Source: Nocardioides seonyuensis
GTDB taxonomy: Bacteria; Actinomycetota; Actinomycetes; Propionibacteriales; Nocardioidaceae
Assembly (NCBI RefSeq): GCF_004683965.1
Contig: NZ_CP038436.1
Location: 310,001 to 374,000 of the forward strand
Length of the DNA: 64,000 bases
Direction: 5' to 3'
Part shown: piece after piece, positions 9,705 through 24,102 of the stretch
Layout of the letters: each line of letters begins with the position of its first letter
Numbering within the stretch: the first letter of the stretch is position 1
The notes under the pieces: generated by a model
What the model saw: only the letters and a program-made list of their open reading frames with translations
Told to the model about the DNA's origin: nothing
The model's database searches: none
Translations under genes and position numbers: made by a program

Positions 9705-10943
9705 TCAGCAGCTCGAGCGCCGCTCGGCCGACCTGCAGGTGTCGTTGCCCTTCTTGCCCCGGGCGATGTCGAAGCCCGCGCCTCCCTCGAGCCGGTCGGG
9801 CTCGTTGGAGCCGATCAGCACGTCGGCGCCACCACGCCCGTAGATCTGAGCCCGGTAGTCGAGGTCGGCGGTGATGATCTCGGAGTCGTTGGTGCCCTTG
9901 TAGATCGTCGTGGCCCGGCCCGGCAGGTAGACGTCGGAGAAGCCGTCGATGGTGCCCTCGAGCGACGTCGGCACGAGGTCGCGCACCTTCGTGCGGCCCC
10001 GCTTCTGGTCCAGGCGCACTCGCGCCTTGACCGCAGGGTTCGGGTTGGCCAGCAGCCGCAGCCTGTCCTGGCCGCCGTGACCCTTCGCCACGAAGCCGCT
10101 CTCGACCGGTAGGGGGAAGGTCACGGTGTCGGCTCCTCCGCCGCCGCGGAACACCTGGTGCAGGACCGAGGTGCTCGACAGGCGGTCCTGGCCGGTGCCG
10201 CCCACGAACATGTCGGACCCCGAGGAGCCGGTGAGCGTGTCGTCGCCGGCACCGCCCACCACCGTGTCGTTGCCGGCAGGACCGGAGCCGTCGGCGCTGA
10301 TGGTGTCGTCACCGCCGTTGCCGAACGCCTTGTCGTCCCCGTCGCGCAGGGAGATCCAGTCGGCGGAGTTGGTGCCGAAGACGGTGTCGGCGTGCTGGGT
10401 GCCGATCAGCCGCATGCCGGTGGGGATGGTGACGATCGAGTCGGTGCCCTCGGCGGTGGTGACGACGGGACTCACCCGCAGGTTGATCACCAGGCCGGTC
10501 GGCGCTCCCGAGAAGCTCACGCCGTCGGGCACCGCCGTCACCCCGGCCGAGACGGGACGGGGGTCGGCGCCGGGGTCGACCCGGTCGTCGCCCTCGCCGG
10601 GCACCAGGGTGTCGCCCACGCGCCGGACTCGTCCGTAGGGGTCTGCCCAGTAGGCGTCCGCCTCGCCGAACAGCCGGTCGTCGCCGGGCCCCCCGAAGAT
10701 CTTGTCGGCGCCCTCCCCACCGCAGACGAGGTCGTTGCCGCCGAGGCCACGGATCGTGTCGTTGCCGGCTCCTGCGACGATCACGTCACGTCGCGGGGTG
10801 CCCTTGATCCGGTTGTCCTGGGCGTTGCCGACGATGGTGGCCTTGACGCCGGCGCAGGTGGGGGCAGCGGCGTCGGCGGCCGGGACGGCACCCAAGGGGG
10901 TGACGACCCCCAGGACGAGCGCGGTGATCGAGACGAGACGCAT
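9705..10943 (-). CDS. secreted RTX/hemolysin-type calcium-binding repeat protein
   Basis: The product has 412 residues. A signal peptide (1-26, ending ADAAA) is followed by glycine/aspartate nonapeptide repeats of the calcium-binding type in three clusters. Examples are AGAGNDTIRGLGGNDLV and GGPGDDRLFGE near the N-terminus, GGAGDDTLTGSSGSDMFVGG in the middle, and RGGADVLIGSNEPDRLEGG at the end. Four cysteines could form disulfides (TCAG, LVCGG, DTCRS, SSC). Such repeats form a parallel beta-roll when calcium binds outside the cell. No catalytic domain is visible. The sensor kinase gene starts 60 bases downstream on the same strand, and ligA ends 65 bases upstream. Confidence 0.85.
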   Translation of the reverse strand: MRLVSITALVLGVVTPLGAVPAADAAAPTCAGVKATIVGNAQDNRIKGTPRRDVIVAGAGNDTIRGLGGNDLVCGGEGADKIFGGPGDDRLFGEADAYWADPYGRVRRVGDTLVPGEGDDRVDPGADPRPVSAGVTAVPDGVSFSGAPTGLVINLRVSPVVTTAEGTDSIVTIPTGMRLIGTQHADTVFGTNSADWISLRDGDDKAFGNGGDDTISADGSGPAGNDTVVGGAGDDTLTGSSGSDMFVGGTGQDRLSSTSVLHQVFRGGGGADTVTFPLPVESGFVAKGHGGQDRLRLLANPNPAVKARVRLDQKRGRTKVRDLVPTSLEGTIDGFSDVYLPGRATTIYKGTNDSEIITADLDYRAQIYGRGGADVLIGSNEPDRLEGGAGFDIARGKKGNDTCRSAERRSSC

Positions 10944-11008
10944 GGTGGACCCCCGAGTGTGTGGCGTGCGGTCCCCTACTCATACCGTGGACGGACCTGA
11001 CCCAAACC

Positions 11009-15591
<4,583 letters not shown>

Positions 15592-15629
15592 CGTCCCATC
15601 CACCCCGACGACCGCGACGAAGGACAGGT

Positions 15630-16256
15630 GTGACTGACTCCGACGTGACCCGGTACGACACCACGGGACGCCCGCGAGCCGTGATCGTCATGCTCCACGG
15701 CGGCAAGCCCCACTCCACGCTGGCGGCGGACCGCCGCAGCGCGTCGTGGCTCCGCTCCGCGTCGATGGCTCGCACCCTCGCGGGCCCCGCACGTGAGGCC
15801 GGCGCGTCGGTGTGGCTGGTCCGCTACCGGGAGCGCGGCTGGAACGGCGGGGCGGACCGGCGCGAGGACGCGGTCGCTGCCCTCGACCAGGTCGTCACCG
15901 AGCACGGCGAGGTCCCGGTCGCGCTGCTCGGGCACTCCATGGGCGCCCGGGTCGCGGTCCACGTCGCCGACCACCCCTCGGTCGTCGGCGTGGTCGGGCT
16001 CGCCCCGTGGTGGTCCGCCGCCGACCCGGTGCACACGGTGCGGGGCAAGACCGTCGTCGGTGCCCACGGGCGGCACGACCGCATCACGTCCTTCGACCAG
16101 ACCGTGGCCTACCTCGACCGCGCCCGGCCGGTCGCCGCAGAGGTCGCCCTGCACGACATGGGCCCGCTCGGCCACTACATGCTCACCGGCGTGCGCGAGT
16201 GGAACCGCGTGGCCCTGGAGTCCTCGCTGGCGATGGTCGGCGGGCTCAGAGCCTGA
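15630..16256 (+). CDS. alpha/beta hydrolase
   Basis: The 208-residue cytoplasmic protein has the alpha/beta-hydrolase order. It has an oxyanion segment MLHGGKPHS, the nucleophile elbow GHSMGAR with Ser103, an acid in GRHDRITS, and a likely catalytic His in LGHYML near the end. It is short, without a large lid domain, so small esters or thioesters are plausible substrates, but none can be named. The GTG start has AGGA five bases upstream. It follows the MFS gene and overlaps the convergent MetE-like gene by 11 bases. It may detoxify or release the compound handled by the exporter; this is inference from position. Confidence 0.82.
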   Translation: MTDSDVTRYDTTGRPRAVIVMLHGGKPHSTLAADRRSASWLRSASMARTLAGPAREAGASVWLVRYRERGWNGGADRREDAVAALDQVVTEHGEVPVALLGHSMGARVAVHVADHPSVVGVVGLAPWWSAADPVHTVRGKTVVGAHGRHDRITSFDQTVAYLDRARPVAAEVALHDMGPLGHYMLTGVREWNRVALESSLAMVGGLRA

Positions 16257-17235
16257 GCGCGACGTCGCGGCTCAGCGACATCGCGCGCCGGCTCCAGTCG
16301 GACGTCGCGCCTGCCAGCCCGCAGGTGGGCGTGATCACGAGCGACCCGCTGACGGACTCGTGGTCGAGCCCCAGCATGTCGAGCCATCGGAGCACCCGCT
16401 CGACCGACGCGGCGTCGGTCGGGGGGGTGGTCGGCTCGGTGGAGGGCACGACGCCGAGCGCTGCCGTACGACCGGACTCGAGGGCCTCGGCGAAGACGTC
16501 CAGGTCGGCAGCGCCGAGCAGCGACAGGTCTGCCGACAGTCCGACCGCCCCCGAGCCGGCGACCAGTCCCCACGGCGTGTCCGCCGCGCACGAGTGGACC
16601 CAGGGCTCTCCCCCGGCGGCAGAGATCGCCTCCATCACCCACTCCAGGTGGGCAGACGCCTCGGGCAGGTCGACCCGGCGGTGCCGCCCGAAACCGCTCG
16701 CGGTGGGCACCCCTCCTCCCACGACCGCGGCCAGCGCCGGCTCGTCGACCTGTACGACGACCCGGTCGACGTCGCGGAGCCGGCGTCTCACGTCCGCCAC
16801 GTGCTCGCGGACACCCTCGGCGAGCGCCTGGGCGAGGTCACGGCGGGCTCCGTGGTCGGACACCACCTTGTCGCCGCGCGGCTTCTCGACGGTCGCCGCG
16901 AGGGTCCACGGTCCGGTGACCTGCACCTTGAAGCCCCCGGTGAGGCCATGGCCCTGCTCCTCGACCTGGTCGAGGTCCTGGGCGAGCAGCGACCGCGCGC
17001 GCCGGTGGTCGACGCCGGGGGCGTCGGTGAGGCGCCATCCTGCGGGCTGCAGGTCGGCACCCAAGCCCGACACCACCGCGAGGGCGCGTCCCACCATCGA
17101 CGCGGTCATGCCGCGCCCCGGCAGCTCGGGCAGGTGGGGGAGGTCGGGCAGCTCGCCCAGCACCGTGCGGACGGCCTCGGAGTAGGCGCGGTCGTCGTCT
17201 CCGGGCAGGGACCCGATGCCGGTGGCGGTCGTCAT
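16246..17235 (-). CDS. short MetE-like (cobalamin-independent methionine synthase C-terminal-type) protein
   Basis: The 329-residue protein corresponds to the catalytic C-terminal half of MetE-type methyltransferases, without the N-terminal barrel. It opens with TGIGSLPGDD, a typical start of this class. Zinc ligands are visible: His214 and Cys216 (in WVHSCAAD) and Cys305 (in ITPTCGLAG), together with VQVDEPAL, the region that binds substrate in the family. Stand-alone short forms may use a methyl-donor protein other than folate; the donor here is unknown. Its ATG overlaps the stop of the beta-lactamase-like gene (ATGA), and it ends the cysteine desulfurase-mnmA transcription unit. Confidence 0.85.
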   Translation of the reverse strand: MTTATGIGSLPGDDDRAYSEAVRTVLGELPDLPHLPELPGRGMTASMVGRALAVVSGLGADLQPAGWRLTDAPGVDHRRARSLLAQDLDQVEEQGHGLTGGFKVQVTGPWTLAATVEKPRGDKVVSDHGARRDLAQALAEGVREHVADVRRRLRDVDRVVVQVDEPALAAVVGGGVPTASGFGRHRRVDLPEASAHLEWVMEAISAAGGEPWVHSCAADTPWGLVAGSGAVGLSADLSLLGAADLDVFAEALESGRTAALGVVPSTEPTTPPTDAASVERVLRWLDMLGLDHESVSGSLVITPTCGLAGATSDWSRRAMSLSRDVALRL

Positions 17236-18185
17236 GCGTCGCCAGCCTCCGCCAGCAGCCGGGCAGCGGCACGGTCGACGGAACGGGTCGTCGAGCTGAC
17301 CAGGGCGATCCCCACACCGTGGTCGCGGTCGATCCCGACGAACGAGCGGAACCCGCCCGTGCCGCCGTTGTGCCAGGTGACGGTGCGCCGGAGGAGCGGG
17401 CCGGTGAGCCATCCGGCTCCGATCCGCATCCTCCCCACGAACGGTGCGAGCGGATCCAGGGCGTCGGCGCCGGGGATCGTGCGGTCGAGCATCGCGCGGA
17501 GCAGGACGGCCAGGTCGGCCGCGGAGGACCGCACTCCCCCGGCGGGGGCGACGGCCTCGTTGGACCACGGCTCGACGGAACGGCCGGCACGGTTGCGCGG
17601 CGTCACCGCTCCGGGCCGCAGCTGCGCGACGGACGTGGGGACGTAGGTGTCCACCAGGCCGAGCGGCTCCGCGATCCGCTGGGTCACCAGGTCGGCGTAC
17701 GGCCTCCCTGCGGCGGCCGCCACCGCGTGGCCGAGCAGCTCGAACCCCAGGTTGGAGTAGGCCGGTTTCGGTCTTCGGACCTTGACGTCTTCCAGCTGGG
17801 CGAGCAGACCGCCCAGGTCCTCGCGGTAGGGATTGCGGCCCGAGCGCCACAGGGCCCAGGTGCGGCCGAGCATCTCGGACCCACCGGCCAGTCGTGGCAG
17901 GCCAGCGGAGTGCGTGGCGAGCGAGGCCAGGCGGATCTGCCCGAGGGCATCGGGGACGTCGAGGAGGTCTCCCAGCAGGGCCTCCTCGGCGACCTCGCCG
18001 CGCGAGACGGCGTCGCGCCACAGCATCCCGGTGATGCCCTTGGTCACCGACCCGAGCTCCACGTCACCGTGGACGTCGGTGCCGACCGCGTCGGTCTCGG
18101 CGCCGTGGGGAGTCACCAGTGCAGCGACGAACGTGGTGTGGCGCGGACCCAGCAGGTCGCCGGCCCGCGCGGCGAGTGGGGTCAC
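17232..18185 (-). CDS. serine hydrolase of the beta-lactamase (class C / EstB-like) family
   Basis: The product has 317 residues. Motifs of the penicillin-binding/class C family are complete: S46-V-T-K49, Y143-S-N145 and [10 protein letters not shown] near residue 265. No signal peptide is visible, so it is probably cytoplasmic and more likely an esterase or D-amino-acid peptidase than a resistance enzyme. The GTG start overlaps the mnmA stop as GTGA, and the stop overlaps the MetE-like ATG, which places it firmly in this operon. A longer open frame upstream is Arg-rich shadow of mnmA. Its relation to tRNA thiolation is unclear. Confidence 0.88.
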   Translation of the reverse strand: MTPLAARAGDLLGPRHTTFVAALVTPHGAETDAVGTDVHGDVELGSVTKGITGMLWRDAVSRGEVAEEALLGDLLDVPDALGQIRLASLATHSAGLPRLAGGSEMLGRTWALWRSGRNPYREDLGGLLAQLEDVKVRRPKPAYSNLGFELLGHAVAAAAGRPYADLVTQRIAEPLGLVDTYVPTSVAQLRPGAVTPRNRAGRSVEPWSNEAVAPAGGVRSSAADLAVLLRAMLDRTIPGADALDPLAPFVGRMRIGAGWLTGPLLRRTVTWHNGGTGGFRSFVGIDRDHGVGIALVSSTTRSVDRAAARLLAEAGDA

Positions 18186-19300
18186 GCGAGGGCCTCGCTG
18201 CGTGAGGTGGCGCTGATCGTGGCGGAGCCGACCACGCGCGAACCCTCGTAGATGACCGCGGCCTGGCCGGGGGCGATGCCCTCGGCGGGCTCGAGGAGCT
18301 CGATCTCGACGACGCCTCCATCGGGACTGACCGACACCGCGGCGCGGTGCTCGGCACCGTGGGCGCGCAGCTGCACGGTGACGTCGTCGGCGTCGAGCAC
18401 GGCCGGCACGGTGCCGCACCACCGGGGCCTGACGCCGCTGATCCGGTCGATGGCGAGCCCGGCGCGCGGCCCCACGGTGACCGTGCCGCTCACCGGCTCG
18501 ATGTCGAGCACGAAACGGGGCTTGCCATCCGGAGCGGGAGTGCCGAGTCGCAGGCCTCGACGCTGGCCGATGGTGAACCCCACCGTGCCGCCGTGGGTGC
18601 CGAGGACCTCGCCCGAGACGCTGTCGACGATGTCGCCGCCGGTGTTGGGGTTGCGCGCGCCGAGCTTCTCCTTGAGCCAGCCGGCGTTGTCGCCGTCGGC
18701 GACGAAGCAGATGTCGTGGGAGTCGGGCTTGTCGGCGACCAGGAGCCCGCGCCCGGCCGCCTCCTTCCGGACCTGGGGCTTGGTCGAGTCACCGAGGGGG
18801 AAGAGCGAGTGGCGAAGCTGCTCCTGGTCGAGGACACCGAGGACGTAGGACTGGTCCTTCGCGTGGTCGACGGCGCGATGCATCTCGATCAGCCCGTCCG
18901 CCCCCGTGCGCAGCTGCGCGTAGTGGCCGGTGGCGACGGCGTCGAAGCCCAGCCCCAGCGCCCGGTCCAGGACCGCGGCGAACTTGATCTTCTCGTTGCA
19001 GCGCAGGCAGGGATTGGGCGTCCGGCCTGCGGCGTACTCGTCCATGAAGTCCTCGACGACGTCCTCGTGGAAGCGGTCGGAGAGGTCCCACACGTAGAAC
19101 GGGATCCCGATCACGTCGGCCGCACGCCGCGCGTCGTTGCTGTCCTCGATCGTGCAGCAGCCGCGAGCACCGGTTCGGTAGGACTTGGGGTTGCGCGAGA
19201 GCGCCAGGTGGATCCCCGTCACCTCGTGGCCGGCCTCCACGGCCCGCGCCGCGGCGACCGCGGAGTCGACGCCGCCCGACATCGCCGCCACGACCTTCAT
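18182..19300 (-). CDS. mnmA: tRNA 2-thiouridylase MnmA
   Basis: MnmA adenylates and thiolates U34 of Glu, Gln and Lys tRNAs. The 372-residue protein has the PP-loop SGGVDS at 8-13, TPNPCLRCN with Cys98 and Cys101, and GATGHYA-type [12 protein letters not shown] second cysteine lies in HDICFVAD, and the C-terminal beta-barrel follows. The ATG overlaps the cysteine desulfurase stop by four bases, so the sulfur donor is made directly upstream. The size is normal. Confidence 0.97.
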   Translation of the reverse strand: MKVVAAMSGGVDSAVAAARAVEAGHEVTGIHLALSRNPKSYRTGARGCCTIEDSNDARRAADVIGIPFYVWDLSDRFHEDVVEDFMDEYAAGRTPNPCLRCNEKIKFAAVLDRALGLGFDAVATGHYAQLRTGADGLIEMHRAVDHAKDQSYVLGVLDQEQLRHSLFPLGDSTKPQVRKEAAGRGLLVADKPDSHDICFVADGDNAGWLKEKLGARNPNTGGDIVDSVSGEVLGTHGGTVGFTIGQRRGLRLGTPAPDGKPRFVLDIEPVSGTVTVGPRAGLAIDRISGVRPRWCGTVPAVLDADDVTVQLRAHGAEHRAAVSVSPDGGVVEIELLEPAEGIAPGQAAVIYEGSRVVGSATISATSRSEALA

Positions 19301-20475
19301 GCCCGGGCCGCCCTCGCTCGCTCGACGGCAGGGCCGATGGCCTCCACCACGGCGTCGACGTCGGACTCGCGCGAGGTGTGCCCGAGCGAGAAGCGCAACG
19401 AGTGGCGGGCCTGGTCGTCGCGGCACCCCATCGCGATGAGCACGTGCGAGGGCTGCGGCACCCCCGCCGAGCAGGCGGAGCCGGTCGAGCACTCGATGCC
19501 GCGCGCGTCGAGCAGCATGAGCAGCGAGTCGCCCTCGCAGCCCGGGAAGCCCAGGTGGGCGTTGCCGGGCAGTCGCCCCTCCCCGGCCGGAGCGCCGTGG
19601 AGGTGCGCGTCGGGGACCACCTCGATGACGCGCCTGACCAGGTCGTCGCGCAGCGCCTGCACCCGCGAGGCGTGCTCGGGCTGAGCCTTGACCGCCGCCT
19701 CGACCGCGGCGGCGAGGCCGGCGATCGCCGGGACGTCGAGGGTCCCGCTGCGGATGTCGCGCTCCTGCCCTCCCCCGTGCACCAGGGCAGCAACAGGGAG
19801 ATCTCGTCGTACGACGAGCGCGCCCACGCCGTAGGGCCCGCCGACCTTGTGCCCGGTGAACGTCAGCGCGTCCACCCCGCTGGTCCCGAAGTCGACCGGA
19901 ACCGAGCCGACAGCCTGGACCGCGTCGGTGTGGACGGGGATCTCGTGCTCGGCGGCGATCTCCACCACCCGGTCGATCGGCTGCAGCGTGCCGACCTCGT
20001 TGTTGGCCCACATGACCGAGATGAGGGCGACCGACCCGGGGTCCCGCGCGACCGAGGCGCGCAGGGCGTCGAGGTCGAGGACACCGAGGTTGTCGACGGG
20101 CAGCAGCTCGACCACCGCCCCGGTCTCCTCAGCCAGCCAGGCGAGCGGGTCGAGGACGGCGTGGTGCTCGATCGCCGTGGAGAGGATCCGCACGCGGCGC
20201 GCATCTGCGGACCGCCGCGCCCAGAAGATGCCCTTGAGCGCGAGGTTGTCGGACTCGGTGCCCCCGGAGGTGAACACGACGTCGCCCGGCCGGCAGCCGA
20301 GCGCCCGCGCCACGGTCTCGCGCGACTCCTCCACCACGCGGCGTGCCGCCCGGCCCGAGCCGTGCAGGGAGCTGGCGTTGCCGACGTCGGCGAGGTGCCG
20401 GGTCATCGCCTCGATCGCGACGCCGCGCATCGGAGTCGTCGCGGCGTGGTCGAGGTAGACGTGTGGCTCTGTCAT
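19297..20475 (-). CDS. cysteine desulfurase (IscS/NifS-like)
   Basis: This PLP enzyme takes sulfur from cysteine as a protein persulfide, here most likely for MnmA. The 392-residue protein has HAATTPM near the N-terminus, the PLP lysine Lys210 in GHKVGGPYG and the catalytic Cys335 in STGSACSAG (330-338). It has the group-I loop length around the active Cys. The gene is coupled to mnmA by ATGA and starts 22 bases after the proB stop. No IscU or other Fe-S scaffold gene is nearby, which favours the tRNA-thiolation role. Confidence 0.95.
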   Translation of the reverse strand: MTEPHVYLDHAATTPMRGVAIEAMTRHLADVGNASSLHGSGRAARRVVEESRETVARALGCRPGDVVFTSGGTESDNLALKGIFWARRSADARRVRILSTAIEHHAVLDPLAWLAEETGAVVELLPVDNLGVLDLDALRASVARDPGSVALISVMWANNEVGTLQPIDRVVEIAAEHEIPVHTDAVQAVGSVPVDFGTSGVDALTFTGHKVGGPYGVGALVVRRDLPVAALVHGGGQERDIRSGTLDVPAIAGLAAAVEAAVKAQPEHASRVQALRDDLVRRVIEVVPDAHLHGAPAGEGRLPGNAHLGFPGCEGDSLLMLLDARGIECSTGSACSAGVPQPSHVLIAMGCRDDQARHSLRFSLGHTSRESDVDAVVEAIGPAVERARAARA

Positions 20476-20497
20476 GACCCGGCAAGCCTACGTTGCC

Positions 20498-21616
20498 TCA
20501 GAGCACGACCAGGTCGTCGCGGTGGACGACCTCTCGCTCGTAGCCCGCGCCCAGCTCGACCTTGAGGTCGGCGGTCGACCGCCCGAGCAGCGCCGGCAGC
20601 TCACCCGCGTCGAAGTTGACCAGACCCCTGGCCACGACCTGGCCGGAGGGGTCGACCAGGTCGATGGGGTCTCCGGCGACGAACGCGCCCGAGACGGAGG
20701 TGATGCCGGCAGGGAGCAGCGAGGCGCCCCGCTCGACCACGGCCCGGACGGCGCCAGCGTCGAGGGAGACGGTGCCCTGGCCCGACGTGGCGTGGGCGAG
20801 CCACAGCAGCCGCGTCGGACGCCTGCGTCCCGTCGCCTGGAACAGCGTCCCGACCTCGGTCCCCGACAGTGCGGCTGCGGCCTGCTCGGCGGAGGTCAGC
20901 ACGACCGGGATGCCGGCGCCGGTCGCGATGCGAGCGGCCTCGACCTTGGTCGTCATCCCCCCGGTGCCGACGCCTGCGCCTCCGGGCGCCCCCAGCTCGA
21001 CGCCGCCCAGGTCGTCGTCGGACCCGACCAGCGGGACCAGGCGGGAGCCCGCGCGCGAGGGAGGGCCGTCGTAGAGGCCGTCGACGTCGGAGAGCAGGAC
21101 GAGGAGGTCGGCGTGGACCAGGTGCGCGACCAGCGCCGCCAGCCTGTCGTTGTCGCCGAAGCGGATCTCGTCCGTCGCGACGGTGTCGTTCTCGTTGACG
21201 ATCGGCAGCACGCCGAGCTCGAGCAGCTTGGCAAACGTCTGGTGGGCGTTGCGGTAGTGCGATCGCCTGGTGACGTCGTCGACGGTGAGCAGCACCTGCC
21301 CGGTGACCAGCCCGTGGCGGTCGAACTCCTCCTGGTAGCGGTGTGCGAGCAAACCCTGGCCGACCGACGCCGCGGCCTGCTGGGTGGCGAGCCCACGCGG
21401 ACGTCGCTTGAGGCCGAGCGGCGACAACCCGGCAGCGATCGCACCGGAGGACACCAGCACCACCTCGGTCCCTCGTGACCGCACGCCGGCAAGGACCTCG
21501 ACCAGCTGTCGGACGCGCGCCGGGTCGATGCCGCCCTCGGTGGTGGTCAGCGAGGACGAGCCGACCTTGACGACGATCCGCCGAGCCGCGAGGACCAGCG
21601 ACTTGCGACCGGTCAC
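20498..21616 (-). CDS. proB: glutamate 5-kinase
   Basis: ProB catalyses the first step of proline synthesis. The 372-residue protein has the amino-acid kinase fold: [13 protein letters not shown] at the start, [33 protein letters not shown], and LSDVDGLYD with [12 protein letters not shown]-terminal PUA domain begins around residue 280 ([10 protein letters not shown] onward). The GTG start overlaps the obg stop as GTGA, so it is translated behind obg. proA is not found in this window downstream of it; the next gene is the desulfurase. Confidence 0.96.
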   Translation of the reverse strand: MTGRKSLVLAARRIVVKVGSSSLTTTEGGIDPARVRQLVEVLAGVRSRGTEVVLVSSGAIAAGLSPLGLKRRPRGLATQQAAASVGQGLLAHRYQEEFDRHGLVTGQVLLTVDDVTRRSHYRNAHQTFAKLLELGVLPIVNENDTVATDEIRFGDNDRLAALVAHLVHADLLVLLSDVDGLYDGPPSRAGSRLVPLVGSDDDLGGVELGAPGGAGVGTGGMTTKVEAARIATGAGIPVVLTSAEQAAAALSGTEVGTLFQATGRRRPTRLLWLAHATSGQGTVSLDAGAVRAVVERGASLLPAGITSVSGAFVAGDPIDLVDPSGQVVARGLVNFDAGELPALLGRSTADLKVELGAGYEREVVHRDDLVVL

Positions 21617-23169
21617 TCCTCGCCGTCCCAGTCGGGGTCCTGCGGAGAACCGATCTCGTAGGCCATGGGCCCGATCCCGGAGCTGTTGGCGGCCTTCTTC
21701 TCGGCGCGCTTCTCGCGGTCGATGCGCCGGGCGACATCGGCTCGCGTCTCGGTCTCGCCGCGCTCGGGCATCTGCTCCTGGATGTCGCGCCGGCGAGTGG
21801 CCGAGGGACGCTCCTCGCGCAGCCGCTCGTCCTCACCCCGTCGACCCAGCATCTCGGCGCCGGCCTCGATGCCGGGCTTGAAGTCGAAGACGACCGAGTT
21901 GTTCTCGGGGCCGATGAGGACCGGGTCGTCCTCGACCGCACCCATCTCGACGAGCTTGGCCTCCACGCCGAGGCGGTTGAGGCGGTCTGCGAGGAATCCG
22001 ACGGCCTCCTCGTTGCTGAAGTCGGTCTGGCGCACCCAGCGCTCGGGCTTGATGCCGCGGACGCGCCAGCCGTCCGGGGTCTCGATGACCTCGAAGTCAG
22101 CACCGCCGTCGATGGAGGGCGGCCGGAGCACGATCCGGGTCGCCTCCACGACCGGCTTCTCGGCGCGGGCCGCCTCGACGATCTCCGCCATCGCGAAGGT
22201 GAGCTCGCGCAGGCCGGCCCCCGACGCCGCACTGACCTGGAACACGCGCAGGCCACGGCCGGCCAGGTCGTCGACGACCATGTCGGCGATGTCCTGGCCG
22301 TCGGGGACGTCGATCTTGTTGAGGGCGACCAGGCGGGGGCGGTCCTCGAGGCCGCCGTAGCGCTGGAGCTCTCCCTCGATGATGTCGAGGTCGTCGACCG
22401 GGTTGCGGCCGGGCTCGATCGAGGCCGTGTCGACGACGTGGACCAGGGCCGCGCAGCGCTCGACGTGGCGAAGGAAGTCGTGGCCCAGCCCCCGGCCCTC
22501 GGCGGCGCCCTCGATCAGGCCGGGCACGTCGGCGACCGTGAACGTCGTGTCCCCCGCAGTGACCACGCCGAGGTTGGGCACGAGGGTCGTGAAGGGGTAG
22601 TCGGCGATCTTGGGACGAGCACGCGAGATGGCGGCGATCAAGGAGGACTTGCCGGCGCTGGGGAACCCGACCAGGCCGATGTCGGCGACCACCTTGAGCT
22701 CGAGGCGGACGTCCAGCTCGTCGCCGGGCTCGCCGAGCAGGGCGAAGCCGGGCGCCTTGCGCTTGGACGACGCCAACGCCGCGTTGCCGAGTCCTCCACG
22801 ACCACCAGCCGCGATGACCATCTCGGTGCCGGCCCCGACCATGTCGCCGAGGACGTTGCCGTGCATGTCCTTGACGAGCGTGCCGTCAGGGACGAGGAGG
22901 ACCAGGTCCTTGCCGTGGGCGCCGTTGCGGTGGGCACCCGCGCCGTGACCGCCGTGCTCGGCGGTGCGCTTGGGGCTGTGGTGGTAGTCGACGAGCGTGG
23001 TGACGTCGGTGTCGACCCGCAGGATCACCGAGCCGCCAGGCCCGCCGTTGCCGCCGTCGGGCCCGCCGAGGGGCTTGAACTTCTCGCGGTGCACGGACGC
23101 CACGCCGTTGCCGCCCCGCCCTGCTGCGATGTGCAGCGTCACGTGGTCGACGAAGGTCGGGACTGCCAT
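21613..23169 (-). CDS. obg: GTPase Obg/CgtA
   Basis: Obg is an essential GTPase of late 50S ribosome assembly and growth control. The 518-residue protein has the glycine-rich Obg domain (about 1-160, with [12 protein letters not shown]), the G domain with the P-loop GFPSAGKSS at 168-176 and NKID, and an OCT domain around 350-425. A charged C-terminal tail of some 90 residues follows, as in other actinobacteria. The start [10 protein letters not shown] is canonical; the frame is open 18 codons further, but that part contains the stem-loop after rpmA. Confidence 0.96.
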   Translation of the reverse strand: MAVPTFVDHVTLHIAAGRGGNGVASVHREKFKPLGGPDGGNGGPGGSVILRVDTDVTTLVDYHHSPKRTAEHGGHGAGAHRNGAHGKDLVLLVPDGTLVKDMHGNVLGDMVGAGTEMVIAAGGRGGLGNAALASSKRKAPGFALLGEPGDELDVRLELKVVADIGLVGFPSAGKSSLIAAISRARPKIADYPFTTLVPNLGVVTAGDTTFTVADVPGLIEGAAEGRGLGHDFLRHVERCAALVHVVDTASIEPGRNPVDDLDIIEGELQRYGGLEDRPRLVALNKIDVPDGQDIADMVVDDLAGRGLRVFQVSAASGAGLRELTFAMAEIVEAARAEKPVVEATRIVLRPPSIDGGADFEVIETPDGWRVRGIKPERWVRQTDFSNEEAVGFLADRLNRLGVEAKLVEMGAVEDDPVLIGPENNSVVFDFKPGIEAGAEMLGRRGEDERLREERPSATRRRDIQEQMPERGETETRADVARRIDREKRAEKKAANSSGIGPMAYEIGSPQDPDWDGEE

Positions 23170-23203
23170 GGGGTTCCTGCCTGAGGAGTGGTGGAGAAAT
23201 GGA

Positions 23204-23238
23204 GCGGAGGGCGTCCCCAGCATAGGGACGCCCTCCGC
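23204..23238 (-). terminator. perfect 14-bp stem-loop between rpmA and obg
   Basis: GCGGAGGGCGTCCC (23204-23217) and its exact reverse complement (23225-23238) are separated by seven bases. It lies 24 bases after the rpmA stop and 34 bases before the obg start. No U-run follows on the minus strand. It could act as a partial terminator or as an RNA processing barrier that lets the ribosomal-protein genes be expressed more than obg-proB. Confidence 0.6.
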
Positions 23239-23262
23239 GGAAGATTCAGTGTCGCTGGTGCG

Positions 23263-23517
23263 TCACTCGCCAGGGACGATGTTGACGACCTTGCGGCCCC
23301 GGCGGGTGCCGAACTCGACGGCGCCGGCCACCAGGGCGAACAGGGTGTCGTCGCCGCCGCGACCCACACCCGAGCCCGGGTGGAAGTGGGTGCCGCGCTG
23401 GCGGACGATGATCTCGCCGGCGTTGACGGTCTGGCCGCCGAAGCGCTTGACGCCCAGGCGCTGGGAGTTGGAGTCGCGGCCGTTCTTGGTGGACGCGGCG
23501 CCCTTCTTGTGTGCCAT
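23263..23517 (-). CDS. rpmA: 50S ribosomal protein L27
   Basis: L27 reaches the peptidyl-transferase centre of the ribosome with its N-terminus. The 84-residue protein begins [20 protein letters not shown], without the cleavable Firmicutes extension, and continues through [15 protein letters not shown] and [18 protein letters not shown]. It follows rplU by 42 bases in the usual rplU-rpmA-obg order. Confidence 0.98.
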   Translation of the reverse strand: MAHKKGAASTKNGRDSNSQRLGVKRFGGQTVNAGEIIVRQRGTHFHPGSGVGRGGDDTLFALVAGAVEFGTRRGRKVVNIVPGE

Positions 23518-23559
23518 GAGTTCAGTCCTTCTCGAGGAGTTGCGACCTGGAGCGTGGGC

Positions 23560-23859
23560 TCACAGGGAGATGTCGGTGACCTTGACCTGGGTGTACTTCT
23601 GGCGGTGACCCTGGCGCTTCTTGTAGCCGGTCTTGTTCTTGTACTTCTGGATGATGATCTTCGGGCCCTTGGTCCGCCCGGTGACCTCGACGGTCACGCT
23701 CGCCTTGTCGAGGCCGGTCGCGGTGACCTTCTCGCCGTCGACGACCATCACCACGGGCAGGGTGAGGGTGTCACCCTCGGCAGCCATCGCGTCGATCTCG
23801 ATGACGTCGCCCACGGCGACCTTCTGCTGCTTGCTGCCACTGCGCACGATCGCGTACAC
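23560..23859 (-). CDS. rplU: 50S ribosomal protein L21
   Basis: L21 binds 23S rRNA in the large subunit. The 99-residue protein has the L21 signature [20 protein letters not shown] in the C-terminal half. The start codon is GTG (protein start [11 protein letters not shown]). It is the first gene of the rplU-rpmA-obg-proB group, and its leader (23860 onward) holds direct repeats. Confidence 0.97.
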   Translation of the reverse strand: MYAIVRSGSKQQKVAVGDVIEIDAMAAEGDTLTLPVVMVVDGEKVTATGLDKASVTVEVTGRTKGPKIIIQKYKNKTGYKKRQGHRQKYTQVKVTDISL

Positions 23860-23896
23860 GGCACTCTCCTCGTCGGGACTTGCATGAAACTGATGG

Positions 23897-23934
23897 GTCA
23901 GGACTGGTGGGCCAGCACTGACGAGTCAGGACTG
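23897..23934 (-). repeat. direct repeats in the rplU leader
   Basis: GTCAGGACTG occurs at 23897-23906 and again at 23925-23934, 28 bp apart, with a related GCACTGAC between them. They lie 38-75 bases upstream of the rplU start on the likely 5' untranslated region. Role unknown; a protein-binding or RNA element is possible. The rest of 23860-24102 shows nothing else that can be named. Confidence 0.4.
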
Positions 23935-24102
23935 ACGGCCTGCGCACGACACCGCCTACGCGGGCGCACAGGAATCGGCGCATGATCACGCCGACGGTCA
24001 AGAGTACGGGATCGGCCCTCGGAGCCGCAAAATGCCGACCTCCGACATACTGGCCGACGTGCTCGATCCCGGGCACGAACACCACACGAGGGGAAAAGAT
24101 AC

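Noticed and set aside
15630..17235. Methionine or cobalamin riboswitch near the MetE-like gene
   Set aside because: There is no leader: the gene is overlapped by the upstream gene, and no riboswitch core can be seen.
17232..18185. Antibiotic-resistance beta-lactamase
   Set aside because: Family motifs are present but there is no signal peptide, and the operon context is tRNA modification; an esterase/peptidase role is more likely.
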